A stretch of DNA of 64,000 nt. Source: Corynebacterium urogenitale. GTDB taxonomy: Bacteria; Actinomycetota; Actinomycetes; Mycobacteriales; Mycobacteriaceae. The stretch is taken from assembly GCF_009026825.1 (NCBI RefSeq), contig NZ_CP045032.1:248001-312000 (forward strand), read 5' to 3'. Each line of letters starts with the position of its first letter. Position 1 is the stretch's first letter. Under the pieces are notes generated by a model. It was not told where the DNA came from. It made no database searches and worked only from the letters and a program-made list of their open reading frames with translations. Position numbers and translations under genes: made by a program. Shown one piece after another: positions 29,813 through 37,180 of the stretch.

Positions 29813-29850
29813 ACGAGAAACGGGACTAACCCCTTTTGACTACTGGCTGA

Positions 29851-30066
29851 TTACTCGCCGCGGGTGTCGCGGTCGCCGTACTGAACAGATCCGAGGAAAG
29901 CATTGTCTCGGTTCACTGCGATTTCCTCGGCGGAAGGCAGCTCGGAATCGTCGGCCATGGCACCAGCGGTGAATGCCACGACTCCGCCCAGAATCACGCC
30001 GGCTACAGCAGCAGCGATCGCTGGGCCGACAGAGCGGCGGGACTCAGACTCAGACTCGTATGGCAT
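29851..30066 (-). CDS. DUF2613 small membrane peptide (Rv0236A type)
   Basis: 71 residues with one membrane segment (AIAAAVAGVILGGVVAFTAGAMA), an acidic/Ser N-terminus and a polar tail ending QYGDRDTRGE. AGGAA lies eight bases before the ATG. DUF2613 peptides sit immediately upstream of aftD across Mycobacteriales, suggesting a small partner of AftD. The gap to aftD is 38 bp. Confidence 0.85.
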   Translation of the reverse strand: MPYESESESRRSVGPAIAAAVAGVILGGVVAFTAGAMADDSELPSAEEIAVNRDNAFLGSVQYGDRDTRGE

Positions 30067-30176
30067 GTGTTGTTCCTGTTCGTTGGAAGTGTCGGTCGAT
30101 GTGGAGTTGTCGAACGTGGCGGTGGAGGCACCGCGCGTTGTTCCCGGGACGTGAGCCCCGAGTGCTTAGCCGGCAG

Positions 30177-30710
30177 TTAGTCGCCTTCGCCAAGAGGAGG
30201 GACGATCAATACCGGGCGACCTGCATGCTTAATGATGCTATCGGACACACTGGCCTGCAGGATGGATTTCCAGCCAGAAAGTGCGCGCGTACCGGTCACA
30301 ATCAGGTCGACCTGCAGTTCTTCGGCTGCGTCGACGATGGCGCTCCAGATCGCTGTTGCAGACTCTACCAGGAAAGGTTCGGTCTCAAACCCATTTTGGC
30401 GAGCAAAATCGACTCCGTCGGTGCAGATGCTCACTGCCTCGGCATATGCCGGGTCGTCGTGGGTGGCACTGTTGGCCTCAGTGTTCCAGTCGTGCTGCAT
30501 CATGCCACTCATGCCAGAGGCGCGCGCGGCCTGGCGGTGGATGGGCTCCCAGACCGTGAGGATATAGGCTTTCTTGGTGGACAGGAAGCGCGCGGCGTAT
30601 TCGATGGCGGCTCGGGATTGTGCGGAGCCATCGTAGGCGATGAGCACCGTGTCCTCTCCGCCTGGTGTGGTGTCCGGCGCGATGCCGTGGGTGCTCGTTG
30701 ACTCGGTCAT
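30177..30710 (-). CDS. Universal stress protein family, altered ATP loop
   Basis: 177 residues with one USP domain: VLIAYDGSAQSRAAIEYAARFL at the start and VDLIVTGTRALSGWKSIL followed by HAGRPVLIVPP at the end. The usual ATP loop G-2x-G-9x-G-S/T reads G-2x-A-9x-A-S here, so both later glycines are Ala. AAGGAG lies upstream of the ATG. It is divergent from lpqI (38 bp between starts). It may bind nucleotide weakly or not at all. Confidence 0.88.
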   Translation of the reverse strand: MTESTSTHGIAPDTTPGGEDTVLIAYDGSAQSRAAIEYAARFLSTKKAYILTVWEPIHRQAARASGMSGMMQHDWNTEANSATHDDPAYAEAVSICTDGVDFARQNGFETEPFLVESATAIWSAIVDAAEELQVDLIVTGTRALSGWKSILQASVSDSIIKHAGRPVLIVPPLGEGD

Positions 30711-30736
30711 TGTGCTCCTTCTTACTGTTCCATGTT

Positions 30737-30742
30737 TAGGTT
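30737..30742 (+). promoter_or_regulatory. -10 element of a probably leaderless lpqI transcript
   Basis: TAGGTT ends six bases before the lpqI ATG and no Shine-Dalgarno is present, the arrangement of leaderless actinobacterial genes. Confidence 0.5.
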
Positions 30743-30748
30743 AGTACT

Positions 30749-32275
30749 ATGCGCCGTTTTCTCGTTGCTCTTTCCGCAGTCGCGTTGGCTGGTTGTGCCG
30801 CGTGCTCTTCGTCTGATCCGACGCCATCGGACCCCAATTCCGCAGATTCCTCCCCATCTGCTGTGGCTACCTCATCGGAGGGGGCTGGTCAGCGGCCGTA
30901 TTCTGACAACCCGACGCTCGAGGAATGCCATGGTCTCGCCCATGGAGGCGACTCCGCTGGGGACTCTGCCGAGCCAGTGCCAGCTGCTGAGGATGGTGGG
31001 GGTACTACGACGCTGCCGGAGGATGCAGCCCAGCATGGGCCGGCTGCCGCTGGACAAGAATCGCCGGGGGCAGCTGAGCCCGCGACCGGATCAGTGACCC
31101 CCAGCGCCGATTCTGATGCAGCTTCTGATGCGGGAGGGTCTAGCATTGCCGAGGAATGCCTCCGCGCTATCCCGGCCCAGGAGCTCGCAGGCGCGCTCCT
31201 GGCCACTGGCATTACCACCTACGAGCAAGCTGAGGAAGCCGTGGATCTCGGCGTGCGGCACCTATTCATCGGTACGGGCACGGACTTCTCGATCCTCAAT
31301 GGTCAGGGGGACCCAGCTCGCTCGCTAGCTGCCCTCCAGGAACGAGCTGGAGGAACTTTGGAAATCTCGGTAGATGAAGAAGGTGGCGTCGTTCAAAGAT
31401 TGAGCGACCTGATCGGGCCGTTGCCGTCGGCGGAGGAGATGGCCAACACCATGACCCCGCAGCAGGTGAAGGACATGATGCGCGAGCACGGCAAGAAGCT
31501 ACGTGATCTTGGCCTGACCATGGACTTTGCACCCGTTGCGGACCTGGCGGGTGCGGAGACTGTCGAGGAAAACGCGATCGGCTCCCGCGCCTTCAGTGAT
31601 GATCCGCAGAAGGTTGCCGAGTACGCGCGCGCATACGCGGAGGGATTGCTCGAGGCAGGAATTGAGCCAGTATTCAAGCACTTCCCCGGCCATGGCCACA
31701 CCACCGGTGATTCCCACTTGGGTACCGTCACTGCGCCAGAGCGTGCAGAGCTGGAAGCAAACGACATGGTGCCTTTCGCCCAAGTGGCGGGCATGCCGGG
31801 CGCATCCATGATGGTTGGGCACATGCAGACCCCTGGCCTCGACGGGGCGATGTCCGAGAATGGCGATCGGGCCACTGGTGAGGGCGCTGCGGCTGAAGGC
31901 GGTACAGGAGGTACTCCGGTGTTGGGAGCCAACACCCCTGCCTCGCTCAACCCGGGAGTATATGACCTGCTGAGGAGGGGCGGCTACAGTGTGGGAGCTG
32001 GTGGCGTCGGGCGAGAAGGAGGGGGAGCCGCGGGTGCGCCGGCGTTCGCGGGGACGATCTTCACGGATGACCTCACGGGAATGAAGGCGGTGACCGACTT
32101 GCATCCTGGCCCGGATGCGGCTGTGGCGGCGCTTGAGGCTGGCGCTGACCAGGCGTTGACCGCCGCGGGTGCGATTGCCGTACCGGATCTGGTGGCGGCG
32201 GTGCGCCAGGCGATCGAGTCGGGGCGGATCAGCAAGGAGCATGTGTATGCAGCGGTGACTCGTGCGCATTTGTAG
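30749..32275 (+). CDS. lpqI: Lipoprotein beta-N-acetylglucosaminidase, GH3 (LpqI/NagZ type)
   Basis: 508 residues. A lipoprotein signal with lipobox LAGC (Cys16) is followed by about 120 low-complexity residues (Ser, Glu, Gly, Pro), then a GH3 domain. Visible GH3 motifs are ISVDEEGGVVQRL, KHFPGHGHTTGDSHLGTV (the Asp-His dyad of NagZ enzymes) and FTDDLTGMKAV carrying the nucleophile Asp. LpqI releases GlcNAc from peptidoglycan fragments during wall recycling. Two Gly/Ala-rich insertions (about 365-390 and 412-430) between these motifs are unusual. Position beside the aftD block matches Rv0237. Confidence 0.9.
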   Translation: MRRFLVALSAVALAGCAACSSSDPTPSDPNSADSSPSAVATSSEGAGQRPYSDNPTLEECHGLAHGGDSAGDSAEPVPAAEDGGGTTTLPEDAAQHGPAAAGQESPGAAEPATGSVTPSADSDAASDAGGSSIAEECLRAIPAQELAGALLATGITTYEQAEEAVDLGVRHLFIGTGTDFSILNGQGDPARSLAALQERAGGTLEISVDEEGGVVQRLSDLIGPLPSAEEMANTMTPQQVKDMMREHGKKLRDLGLTMDFAPVADLAGAETVEENAIGSRAFSDDPQKVAEYARAYAEGLLEAGIEPVFKHFPGHGHTTGDSHLGTVTAPERAELEANDMVPFAQVAGMPGASMMVGHMQTPGLDGAMSENGDRATGEGAAAEGGTGGTPVLGANTPASLNPGVYDLLRRGGYSVGAGGVGREGGGAAGAPAFAGTIFTDDLTGMKAVTDLHPGPDAAVAALEAGADQALTAAGAIAVPDLVAAVRQAIESGRISKEHVYAAVTRAHL

Positions 32276-32436
32276 TTGAGCTGGCGAGGGGAACTGGGGC
32301 TGGGAGGAAGTGGCGCGCGGAGCTGTCGCGCTGTCCATGGCTCGGGCTGGGGCGCGCTTGAGCTGGCGCGGTACGAAGCATGGCTCAGGGTGTCTGCTGG
32401 AGTGTAGGAGCCCCGGGATTGGTCTCTGAAGTGCTT

Positions 32437-32477
32437 AATTCCAGGTTTGCGACAGGCGGTGTCGCGTTTCTGGAATT
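32437..32477. repeat. Nested palindromic repeat, copy 1
   Basis: AATTCCAG-gttt-GCGACA-ggcgg-TGTCGC-gttt-CTGGAATT: outer 8-bp and inner 6-bp inverted repeats are both perfect. The central 37 bases recur exactly in copy 2, 92 bp downstream. Confidence 0.9.
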
Positions 32478-32528
32478 AGGGTGAGATTGCGGGCGTAAAA
32501 GACCAGGTCGGGGAGTGTGAGGAGGCGC

Positions 32529-32569
32529 TTGATTCCAGGTTTGCGACAGGCGGTGTCGCGTTTCTGGAA
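32529..32569. repeat. Nested palindromic repeat, copy 2
   Basis: TTCCAG-gttt-GCGACA-ggcgg-TGTCGC-gttt-CTGGAA. The 37-base core is identical to copy 1, and both are followed by (C/T)TAG. Same orientation as copy 1. Confidence 0.9.
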
Positions 32570-32844
32570 CTAGCGGGTCATGCGGGTCATGCGGGTCACG
32601 CAGGGTTTTCGGTGAGGGGATTCGGCGAGACTGCTGCGGGCAAGCGAGCAGCCTGCCATAATCTCCTCGGGGGACCGTTCTCCGAGGGCATGTAGGGAAT
32701 CTAGGATCGCAGGGAATCCGGGAACGTTGGCAAACCAGGAACGTTGGCAAACCGGGAATATAAGGCAAACCGGGAATATAAGGGAAATCCGGGGCGCAGG
32801 GAAGACTGTGACCGCAGGGGAAACTGGGAGCATTGGGGGAATTC

Positions 32845-34158
32845 ATGGGGAACACAGGCGGCATCATTCGCGTGGCTGGAAAGTCCAGTTCCGAGCGGAG
32901 GTCAATACAGCGACGGGCTCAGCGCGGCGAACTCGTCTGGCTGGCCAAGGGGAGCTACATGGAGAGGGAGCACTTCGCGAACCTGGAATACCTGGATAAG
33001 TGCCTGGCTCGAATTGTGGCGACTGCTCTGGCGACGAAAAAGTCCGTCCTCGCAGGTAGAACGGCTGCTTTCCTTCTGGGTCTGCCGCAAGCTGGTGCGC
33101 GCATGAAGCTCGACACCCCCGTTGAGGTTTGCGGGTTCAGCGGTTCTGATCAGCGATCCCAGCATGTTATTTACCACCGCTTAGCTCGGGCGACTTATCA
33201 GCGGATCGCCCGGGTGAGCACTCGCTTCGGTTCGGTTTATACAACAGATGTGGCCACGACGTGCGTGGACTTGGCGCGATGGTATTCGGTCGACGATGGG
33301 CTTCTGGCTCTCGAGTACTGCCTGAATAATGCTCGGCAAGCTGATCTGGCGGGGCGTTTTGGGTCTTCCCCGCGTCCGGCGAGCGAGCTTCGAGACCGCT
33401 ATGCAGCGAGGTCGATCAGTCTGAACGACGCCAGCAGGATGCCTTCCCTGCGACTCACCGAAAAACAGTACGAGGACTTGACTGCGAAGATCGATGCCGC
33501 GAACCTGCGATCGTCGAACCTTCGCACAGTACTGCGATTAGCTACCGCGTACTCGGAAAGTCCGGCAGAGTCGCGAACGAAGCTGCAGATGTTCCGCATG
33601 CAGAATCGGCTCAGGCAGCGGGCGCGATCCACCAGTGCTTGGAAGACTAAAGGGGATAGGGTCGGCGGTACCTACGAACTGCCCACTCCGCTGCAGCAAG
33701 TGCCCGTGCATTTTCATGACGGCACGCAGTTTCGCTTGGACTTTTATTTCCCGCGTCATGTTCTTGGGGTGGAGTACGACGGCGAGGGGAAGCATCGCGG
33801 AGAGTTCGGTGTAGAGGGAGCTGATGCTCTTCGGGAAGGTTGGAATCGGCACACGCGGTTGAACGCCGCGGGAATTGAACTTTTCCACGTCAGCCGGGAT
33901 GCGGATCCGCGGTGGCCGGAGCAGTTGGTCGCTGCGTTGGCTGAAAGGGCGCGAAGGCTTGAGATTTCCGAGAGCGAGCTTTCGCAAAGTAAGTCTCCAC
34001 AGAGTAGGTCTTTAGCGAGTAGGCCTCTACGAGGAGAAACGTCGCGGCATGGTGAGAGAAAGTATGGGCAAACGACGGGTCTTCGCAGCGAAGAGGCACT
34101 GCAGCTGCGCGGTGATGTGGGATTGGGTAGGGGAGTGCCCGCGTTGGCGGAGGAATAG
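32845..34158 (+). CDS. AbiEi-like N-terminus fused to a DUF559/Vsr-like PD-(D/E)XK endonuclease domain
   Basis: 437 residues from ATG 32845 (GGGGGA upstream); a TTG four codons earlier is possible. The start (RSIQRRAQRGELVWLAKGSYMERE) resembles the winged-helix wHTH of AbiEi-type antitoxin/transcription factors. The C-terminal third has a restriction-endonuclease-like core: SPAESRTK (Glu near 242), FRLDFYFPRHVLGVEYDGEGKH (Asp about 299, Glu about 310, Asp about 312). Such proteins are common in Actinobacteria and of unproven role. The last 60 residues are Ser/Arg/Glu-rich and include repeat DNA shared with the downstream spacer. Flanking repeats suggest acquired DNA. Confidence 0.75.
   Translation: MGNTGGIIRVAGKSSSERRSIQRRAQRGELVWLAKGSYMEREHFANLEYLDKCLARIVATALATKKSVLAGRTAAFLLGLPQAGARMKLDTPVEVCGFSGSDQRSQHVIYHRLARATYQRIARVSTRFGSVYTTDVATTCVDLARWYSVDDGLLALEYCLNNARQADLAGRFGSSPRPASELRDRYAARSISLNDASRMPSLRLTEKQYEDLTAKIDAANLRSSNLRTVLRLATAYSESPAESRTKLQMFRMQNRLRQRARSTSAWKTKGDRVGGTYELPTPLQQVPVHFHDGTQFRLDFYFPRHVLGVEYDGEGKHRGEFGVEGADALREGWNRHTRLNAAGIELFHVSRDADPRWPEQLVAALAERARRLEISESELSQSKSPQSRSLASRPLRGETSRHGERKYGQTTGLRSEEALQLRGDVGLGRGVPALAEE
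34123..34144 (+). repeat. 22-bp direct repeat, copy 1
   Basis: TTGGGTAGGGGAGTGCCCGC plus GT; the same 22 bases recur 59 bp downstream. This copy lies inside the 3' end of the nuclease gene. Confidence 0.85.
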
Positions 34159-34181
34159 GCACACGGCAGGGGATTGCTGGG

Positions 34182-34203
34182 TTGGGTAGGGGAGTGCCCG
34201 CGT
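34182..34203 (+). repeat. 22-bp direct repeat, copy 2
   Basis: Exact second copy of the 22-base repeat, in the spacer before the vanW-type gene. The pair suggests a duplication that may have extended the nuclease C-terminus. Confidence 0.85.
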
Positions 34204-34260
34204 GGGCGGCATCCTCAACAAGTTTTCCTTAGAGAATTCCCAGCATGGCGCTGTAACCGC

Positions 34261-34266
34261 TAGACT
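34261..34266 (+). promoter_or_regulatory. -10 element of the vanW-type gene
   Basis: TAGACT ends seven bases before the GTG at 34274, with no Shine-Dalgarno between. This supports a leaderless transcript and the GTG 34274 start. Confidence 0.5.
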
Positions 34267-34273
34267 AGCCAAC

Positions 34274-36046
34274 GTGAAAAAGCAGGATTCAGCAGGTAGT
34301 TCCGGAACTACTTCTCACCGCAAGGCGGCGAAGCGCACCAAGCATGGTCTCAAGCCACGCCGCCGTATTGGTGTGTGGGTGTGGCTGCTGCTCGCCATCG
34401 TCGGCTTGGGCGGCGTGCTCTACGGCGTGGATTATGTGATGTCCGAGGGGCGCGTTCCCCGGGGCGTGACCGTCGGTGGAGTGGACATCGGTGGAATGAC
34501 CGAAGAGCAGGCTGAGCAGCGCCTACGCATTGATCTTGGCGAGAAGATGCGTAAGCCCGTGAACGTGAAGGCGGGCAATATGTCCACCGAGCTGGATCCA
34601 CCTCAGTCGGGCCTCCAAGTGGATTGGGAAGCAACGGTCAAGCAGGCAGGGCAGCAGCCGCTGAACCCTATTACTCGCATCCGTAGTTTCTTCGATAAGC
34701 GCGAAGTGGGCATCATTTCCGCCGTGGCAGATCAGCCGTTCAATCGCACGATGGAGCGCCTGTCGCGGGATCTCACCCGCCAGCCGGAGAACGCCGAATT
34801 ATCCCTTAATGATCGGGGTAAGCCGGATGTGAAGGACGATGTTCCTGGCCAGACCATTGATCCGAACGCACTGCGTGAAGTGGTGTTGGAGAACTGGTTG
34901 AACAAGGACCGCACCGTCAATGCAGAAGCCGATGTGACCGAGGCAGAGATTACTTCGGAGTCCGCTGACAAGCTCGTCCGCGAGGTAGTCAACCCTGCGA
35001 CCTCCAAGCCGATTCTGTTTAAGGGACGGGATGACGTCGTCGCTGAAATCAAGGCGGCGGACATGGCGAAGATCCTGACCTTCGTCCCGAACGCGGAGAA
35101 GAAGGAGGACGCCACCGAACTACGTGCAGAGTGGAACAATGAGGCGGCGCAGGAAATCCTGCAGGCGCAGCTCGCAGGGACGGAAAAGGAATTCCGCAAT
35201 GCGAGCTTCACCACTGAGGGCGGTTCTTTGAGTGTTGTTCCTCACCAGGACGGCATCAGCATCAAGTGGGATGAGACGCTCGGAAAGATCGAGGACAAGG
35301 CCCTCAATACCCGCACGCGCGAGTGGGATGTTGTGTACGAGGATAAGAAGGCCGAGTACACCACGGAAGAGGCGCAGAATGCGTCCTTTGATGACACCGT
35401 CGGTGAGTTCACCACGGGCGGGTTCAGCGGCCCGTCGGGTGTCAATATTCGCCGCACAGCGGAGATGGTCAACGGTGCCTACGTGCTGCCGGGCGAGACG
35501 TTCTCTCTGAACGGGTACACCGGGCCACGTGGCACCGCGCAGGGCTTTGTGGAGTCGGGCATCATCATTGACGGTCGCGCTTCGGAGGCCGTGGGCGGCG
35601 GCATTAGTCAGTTCGCCACGACCTTGTACAACGCGGCCTACTTTGCGGGTATGGAGGATGTGGCGCACACGCCGCACTCCTACTACATATCCCGATACCC
35701 GGCCGGCCGTGAGGCGACGGTGTACGAGGGCGCCATCGACCTGCAGTTCAAGAACACCTTCGACACTCCGGTGCGCATCGAGGCCTTCGTGAGTGGCGAT
35801 TCCGTGACGGTACGCCTGAAGGGCGTGAAGACGGTGGAGGTCGAATCCATCACGGGTTCACGGACGAACCCAACTCAGCCTCAGAAGATGAAAGTGGATA
35901 AGGACGATCACTGCACTCCGTCTTCCGGTGCTCCGGGCTTCACTATTTCGGATACGCGCGTGATCAAGAACCTGAATGGCCGTGAGCTGTCGCGCGAGAC
36001 GCAGACGACTGTGTACGATCCGCAACCTATCGTGAGCTGCGTGTAA
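34274..36046 (+). CDS. VanW family protein with peptidoglycan-binding-like domains
   Basis: 590 residues from GTG 34274; an in-frame GTG at 34202 lies in repeat DNA and is less likely. A basic cytoplasmic start leads to one TM (VWVWLLLAIVGLGGVLYGVDYVM). Two PG_binding_4-type domains follow (beginning RVPRGVTVGGVDIGGMTEEQAEQRL and again about 250-330), then a VanW domain (about 395-530) with RRTAEMVNGAYVLPGETFSLN and VGGGISQFATTLYNAAYFAG. VanW proteins are envelope-associated and their biochemical role is unknown. Single gene, followed by a strong terminator. Confidence 0.88.
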   Translation: MKKQDSAGSSGTTSHRKAAKRTKHGLKPRRRIGVWVWLLLAIVGLGGVLYGVDYVMSEGRVPRGVTVGGVDIGGMTEEQAEQRLRIDLGEKMRKPVNVKAGNMSTELDPPQSGLQVDWEATVKQAGQQPLNPITRIRSFFDKREVGIISAVADQPFNRTMERLSRDLTRQPENAELSLNDRGKPDVKDDVPGQTIDPNALREVVLENWLNKDRTVNAEADVTEAEITSESADKLVREVVNPATSKPILFKGRDDVVAEIKAADMAKILTFVPNAEKKEDATELRAEWNNEAAQEILQAQLAGTEKEFRNASFTTEGGSLSVVPHQDGISIKWDETLGKIEDKALNTRTREWDVVYEDKKAEYTTEEAQNASFDDTVGEFTTGGFSGPSGVNIRRTAEMVNGAYVLPGETFSLNGYTGPRGTAQGFVESGIIIDGRASEAVGGGISQFATTLYNAAYFAGMEDVAHTPHSYYISRYPAGREATVYEGAIDLQFKNTFDTPVRIEAFVSGDSVTVRLKGVKTVEVESITGSRTNPTQPQKMKVDKDDHCTPSSGAPGFTISDTRVIKNLNGRELSRETQTTVYDPQPIVSCV

Positions 36047-36056
36047 GGGCGTTGTA

Positions 36057-36092
36057 GCGGGCGGGTGTATGGGATACGCCGGCCCGTTTTTC
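36057..36092 (+). terminator. Terminator of the vanW-type gene
   Basis: GGGC and GTGTAT pair, with one wobble, to ATACGC and GCCC around a short loop, followed by GTTTTTCT. Confidence 0.75.
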
Positions 36093-36273
36093 TATTCGAC
36101 GCCAACAGGCCGGCTGTCTGAAGTATTCCTTCTGTGTCAGACCTGTCCGTGGGGACATGGGAATGGTCACGTGCAGGAACAGAGGCAGGTGCAGGGCTTA
36201 GCCATTGGGCACATGGCTTAGCCGTGGAGAGCAGGGGAAGCTAGTTCCTGTGGTGGGAAGGGATACAGCACGA

Positions 36274-36304
36274 GACGATCCCCGGCCGTTGGCCGGGGGA
36301 TCGT
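36274..36304. terminator. GC-rich hairpin downstream of the small exported-protein genes
   Basis: ACGATCCCCGGCC pairs with GGCCGGGGGATCGT around GTT with one bulged G. It lies 46 bp past the stop of the leftward gene at 36350. It has no T-run, so it may protect the transcript end instead of terminating. The rest of the 303-bp gap (36047-36349) shows no gene. Confidence 0.6.
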
Positions 36305-36349
36305 GGGGGTTAGCGTGGGTTGCCGAGGGGCCTGGCAAGCGCTGAGGTT

Positions 36350-36832
36350 TTACTGGCCGTCCTTGATGAGGCCCATGTTTTTCAGGCCGTTGATGCCAGC
36401 AATGACGGCGCCGGCGATTGTGCCGATGACGCCGACGATGGTGCCTACCTTGAACAGAACAGCCCAGGGTGGGAGGTTCTCGCCCTGCTGGAAGCCCCAC
36501 AGCTGTGCTCCATTGACGTACTGGTCGGCGCCGAGGACCTTGCCGATGCGGGAGAGGAAGTTGCTGGAGCCGGAAGCATCTTCGCTCTGCTCATCGCTGG
36601 AGAGGGAGGATCCACCCTGCTCTTCGTCAGCAGGGGCGGACTCAGCCTCTTCCTTACCAGCCAAGGAGGATTCGCCCTCTTCGTTACCTGCGAGGGAAGA
36701 TTCGCCCTCGGAGGAGATCTGGGTCAGTGCGTTGTTCTCATCCTCGGTCTGAGCGCCGGCGACGGAGGTGCCAGCGAATGCCACTGCGGATGCGGTTGCG
36801 ACGGCCAGTGCGGCCTTGCGGAGGTTCTTCAT
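36350..36832 (-). CDS. Small exported protein with SSLAG repeats and a Gly-rich C-terminal membrane segment
   Basis: 160 residues. A Sec signal peptide (MKNLRKAALAVATASAVAFA, cleavage near AGA-QTED) is followed by an acidic region with two repeats around GESSLAGNEE/GESSLAGKEE and then SSLSSDEQSE. The C-terminal part is YVNGAQLWGF, PPWAVLFKVG and a long hydrophobic stretch with GxxxG spacing (VGVIGTIAGAVIAGINGL). AAAAGGA lies upstream of the ATG. It is related to the gene at 36872 through VNGxQL(W/F)G and the hydrophobic end. No known family recognised. Small pore-forming or mycomembrane proteins of corynebacteria have this size, but that is a guess. Confidence 0.75.
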   Translation of the reverse strand: MKNLRKAALAVATASAVAFAGTSVAGAQTEDENNALTQISSEGESSLAGNEEGESSLAGKEEAESAPADEEQGGSSLSSDEQSEDASGSSNFLSRIGKVLGADQYVNGAQLWGFQQGENLPPWAVLFKVGTIVGVIGTIAGAVIAGINGLKNMGLIKDGQ

Positions 36833-36871
36833 TGAGGGATGTCCTTTTCTTCTAGTAGGGGGAGCTCGCGC

Positions 36872-37180
36872 TTAGCCGAAGGTGTTGAAGGTAAAGAAGT
36901 TGTACAGAGGCGCAGTGATCAGGCCGAAGAAGGAAGCGATCGCAGCAGCGATGCCTACGCCGTACATGACCTTTGCCCAGGTGGCCTCGTTGCCGTCGGC
37001 GTCGGTGAAGTTAGGCAGGGAGCCGTTCGGCTGGGTCTCGTGGTTGCCGGAGCCGAACAGCTGCTCGCCGTTGACCTGGATGTCCTTGTTGAGGGAGTCA
37101 CCCATCTCGGAGGAGAGATTCGCGGCGGAGGAGGATGGCTCGACGATGGTGACGGTGTCTTCTGCCGAAGCGACGGACAT
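36872..37180 (-). CDS. Small paralogous protein, start unresolved (signal peptide seems damaged)
   Basis: 102 residues from the only in-frame ATG. It shares IQVNGEQLFG, ATWAKVMYGVG and a hydrophobic C-terminal stretch (IAAAIASFFGLITAPLYNFF) with its downstream neighbour. The reading frame stays open upstream and reads NNAHNPFSATTVAFGGMSVASAED, which looks like the end of a signal peptide (compare AFAGTSVAGAQTED in the neighbour). However, it has no ATG, GTG or TTG in frame and no ribosome site. Either a start mutation or frameshift damaged it, or the annotated ATG makes a protein without export signal. Confidence 0.55.
   Translation of the reverse strand: MSVASAEDTVTIVEPSSSAANLSSEMGDSLNKDIQVNGEQLFGSGNHETQPNGSLPNFTDADGNEATWAKVMYGVGIAAAIASFFGLITAPLYNFFTFNTFG

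Larger units (their letters stand above)
32276..32844. other. Intergenic region of repeats, no convincing gene
   Basis: About 570 bp without a supported gene. It holds two copies of a nested palindrome (listed separately), a short tandem run built on CATGCGGGT (about 32578-32602), and tandem variants of GGGAACGTTGGCAAACC and CCGGGAATATAAGG (about 32718-32790) just before the nuclease gene. The composition differs from neighbours and breaks the conserved order between lpqI and dcd. Confidence 0.7.

Noticed and set aside
32437..32569. CRISPR-like array
   Set aside because: Only two repeats, internally palindromic, a spacer of about 55 bases and no cas genes.
32385..32867. 160-codon leftward frame with Pro/Phe repeats
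   Set aside because: It is created by the tandem DNA repeats, overlaps the nuclease start and has no ribosome site.
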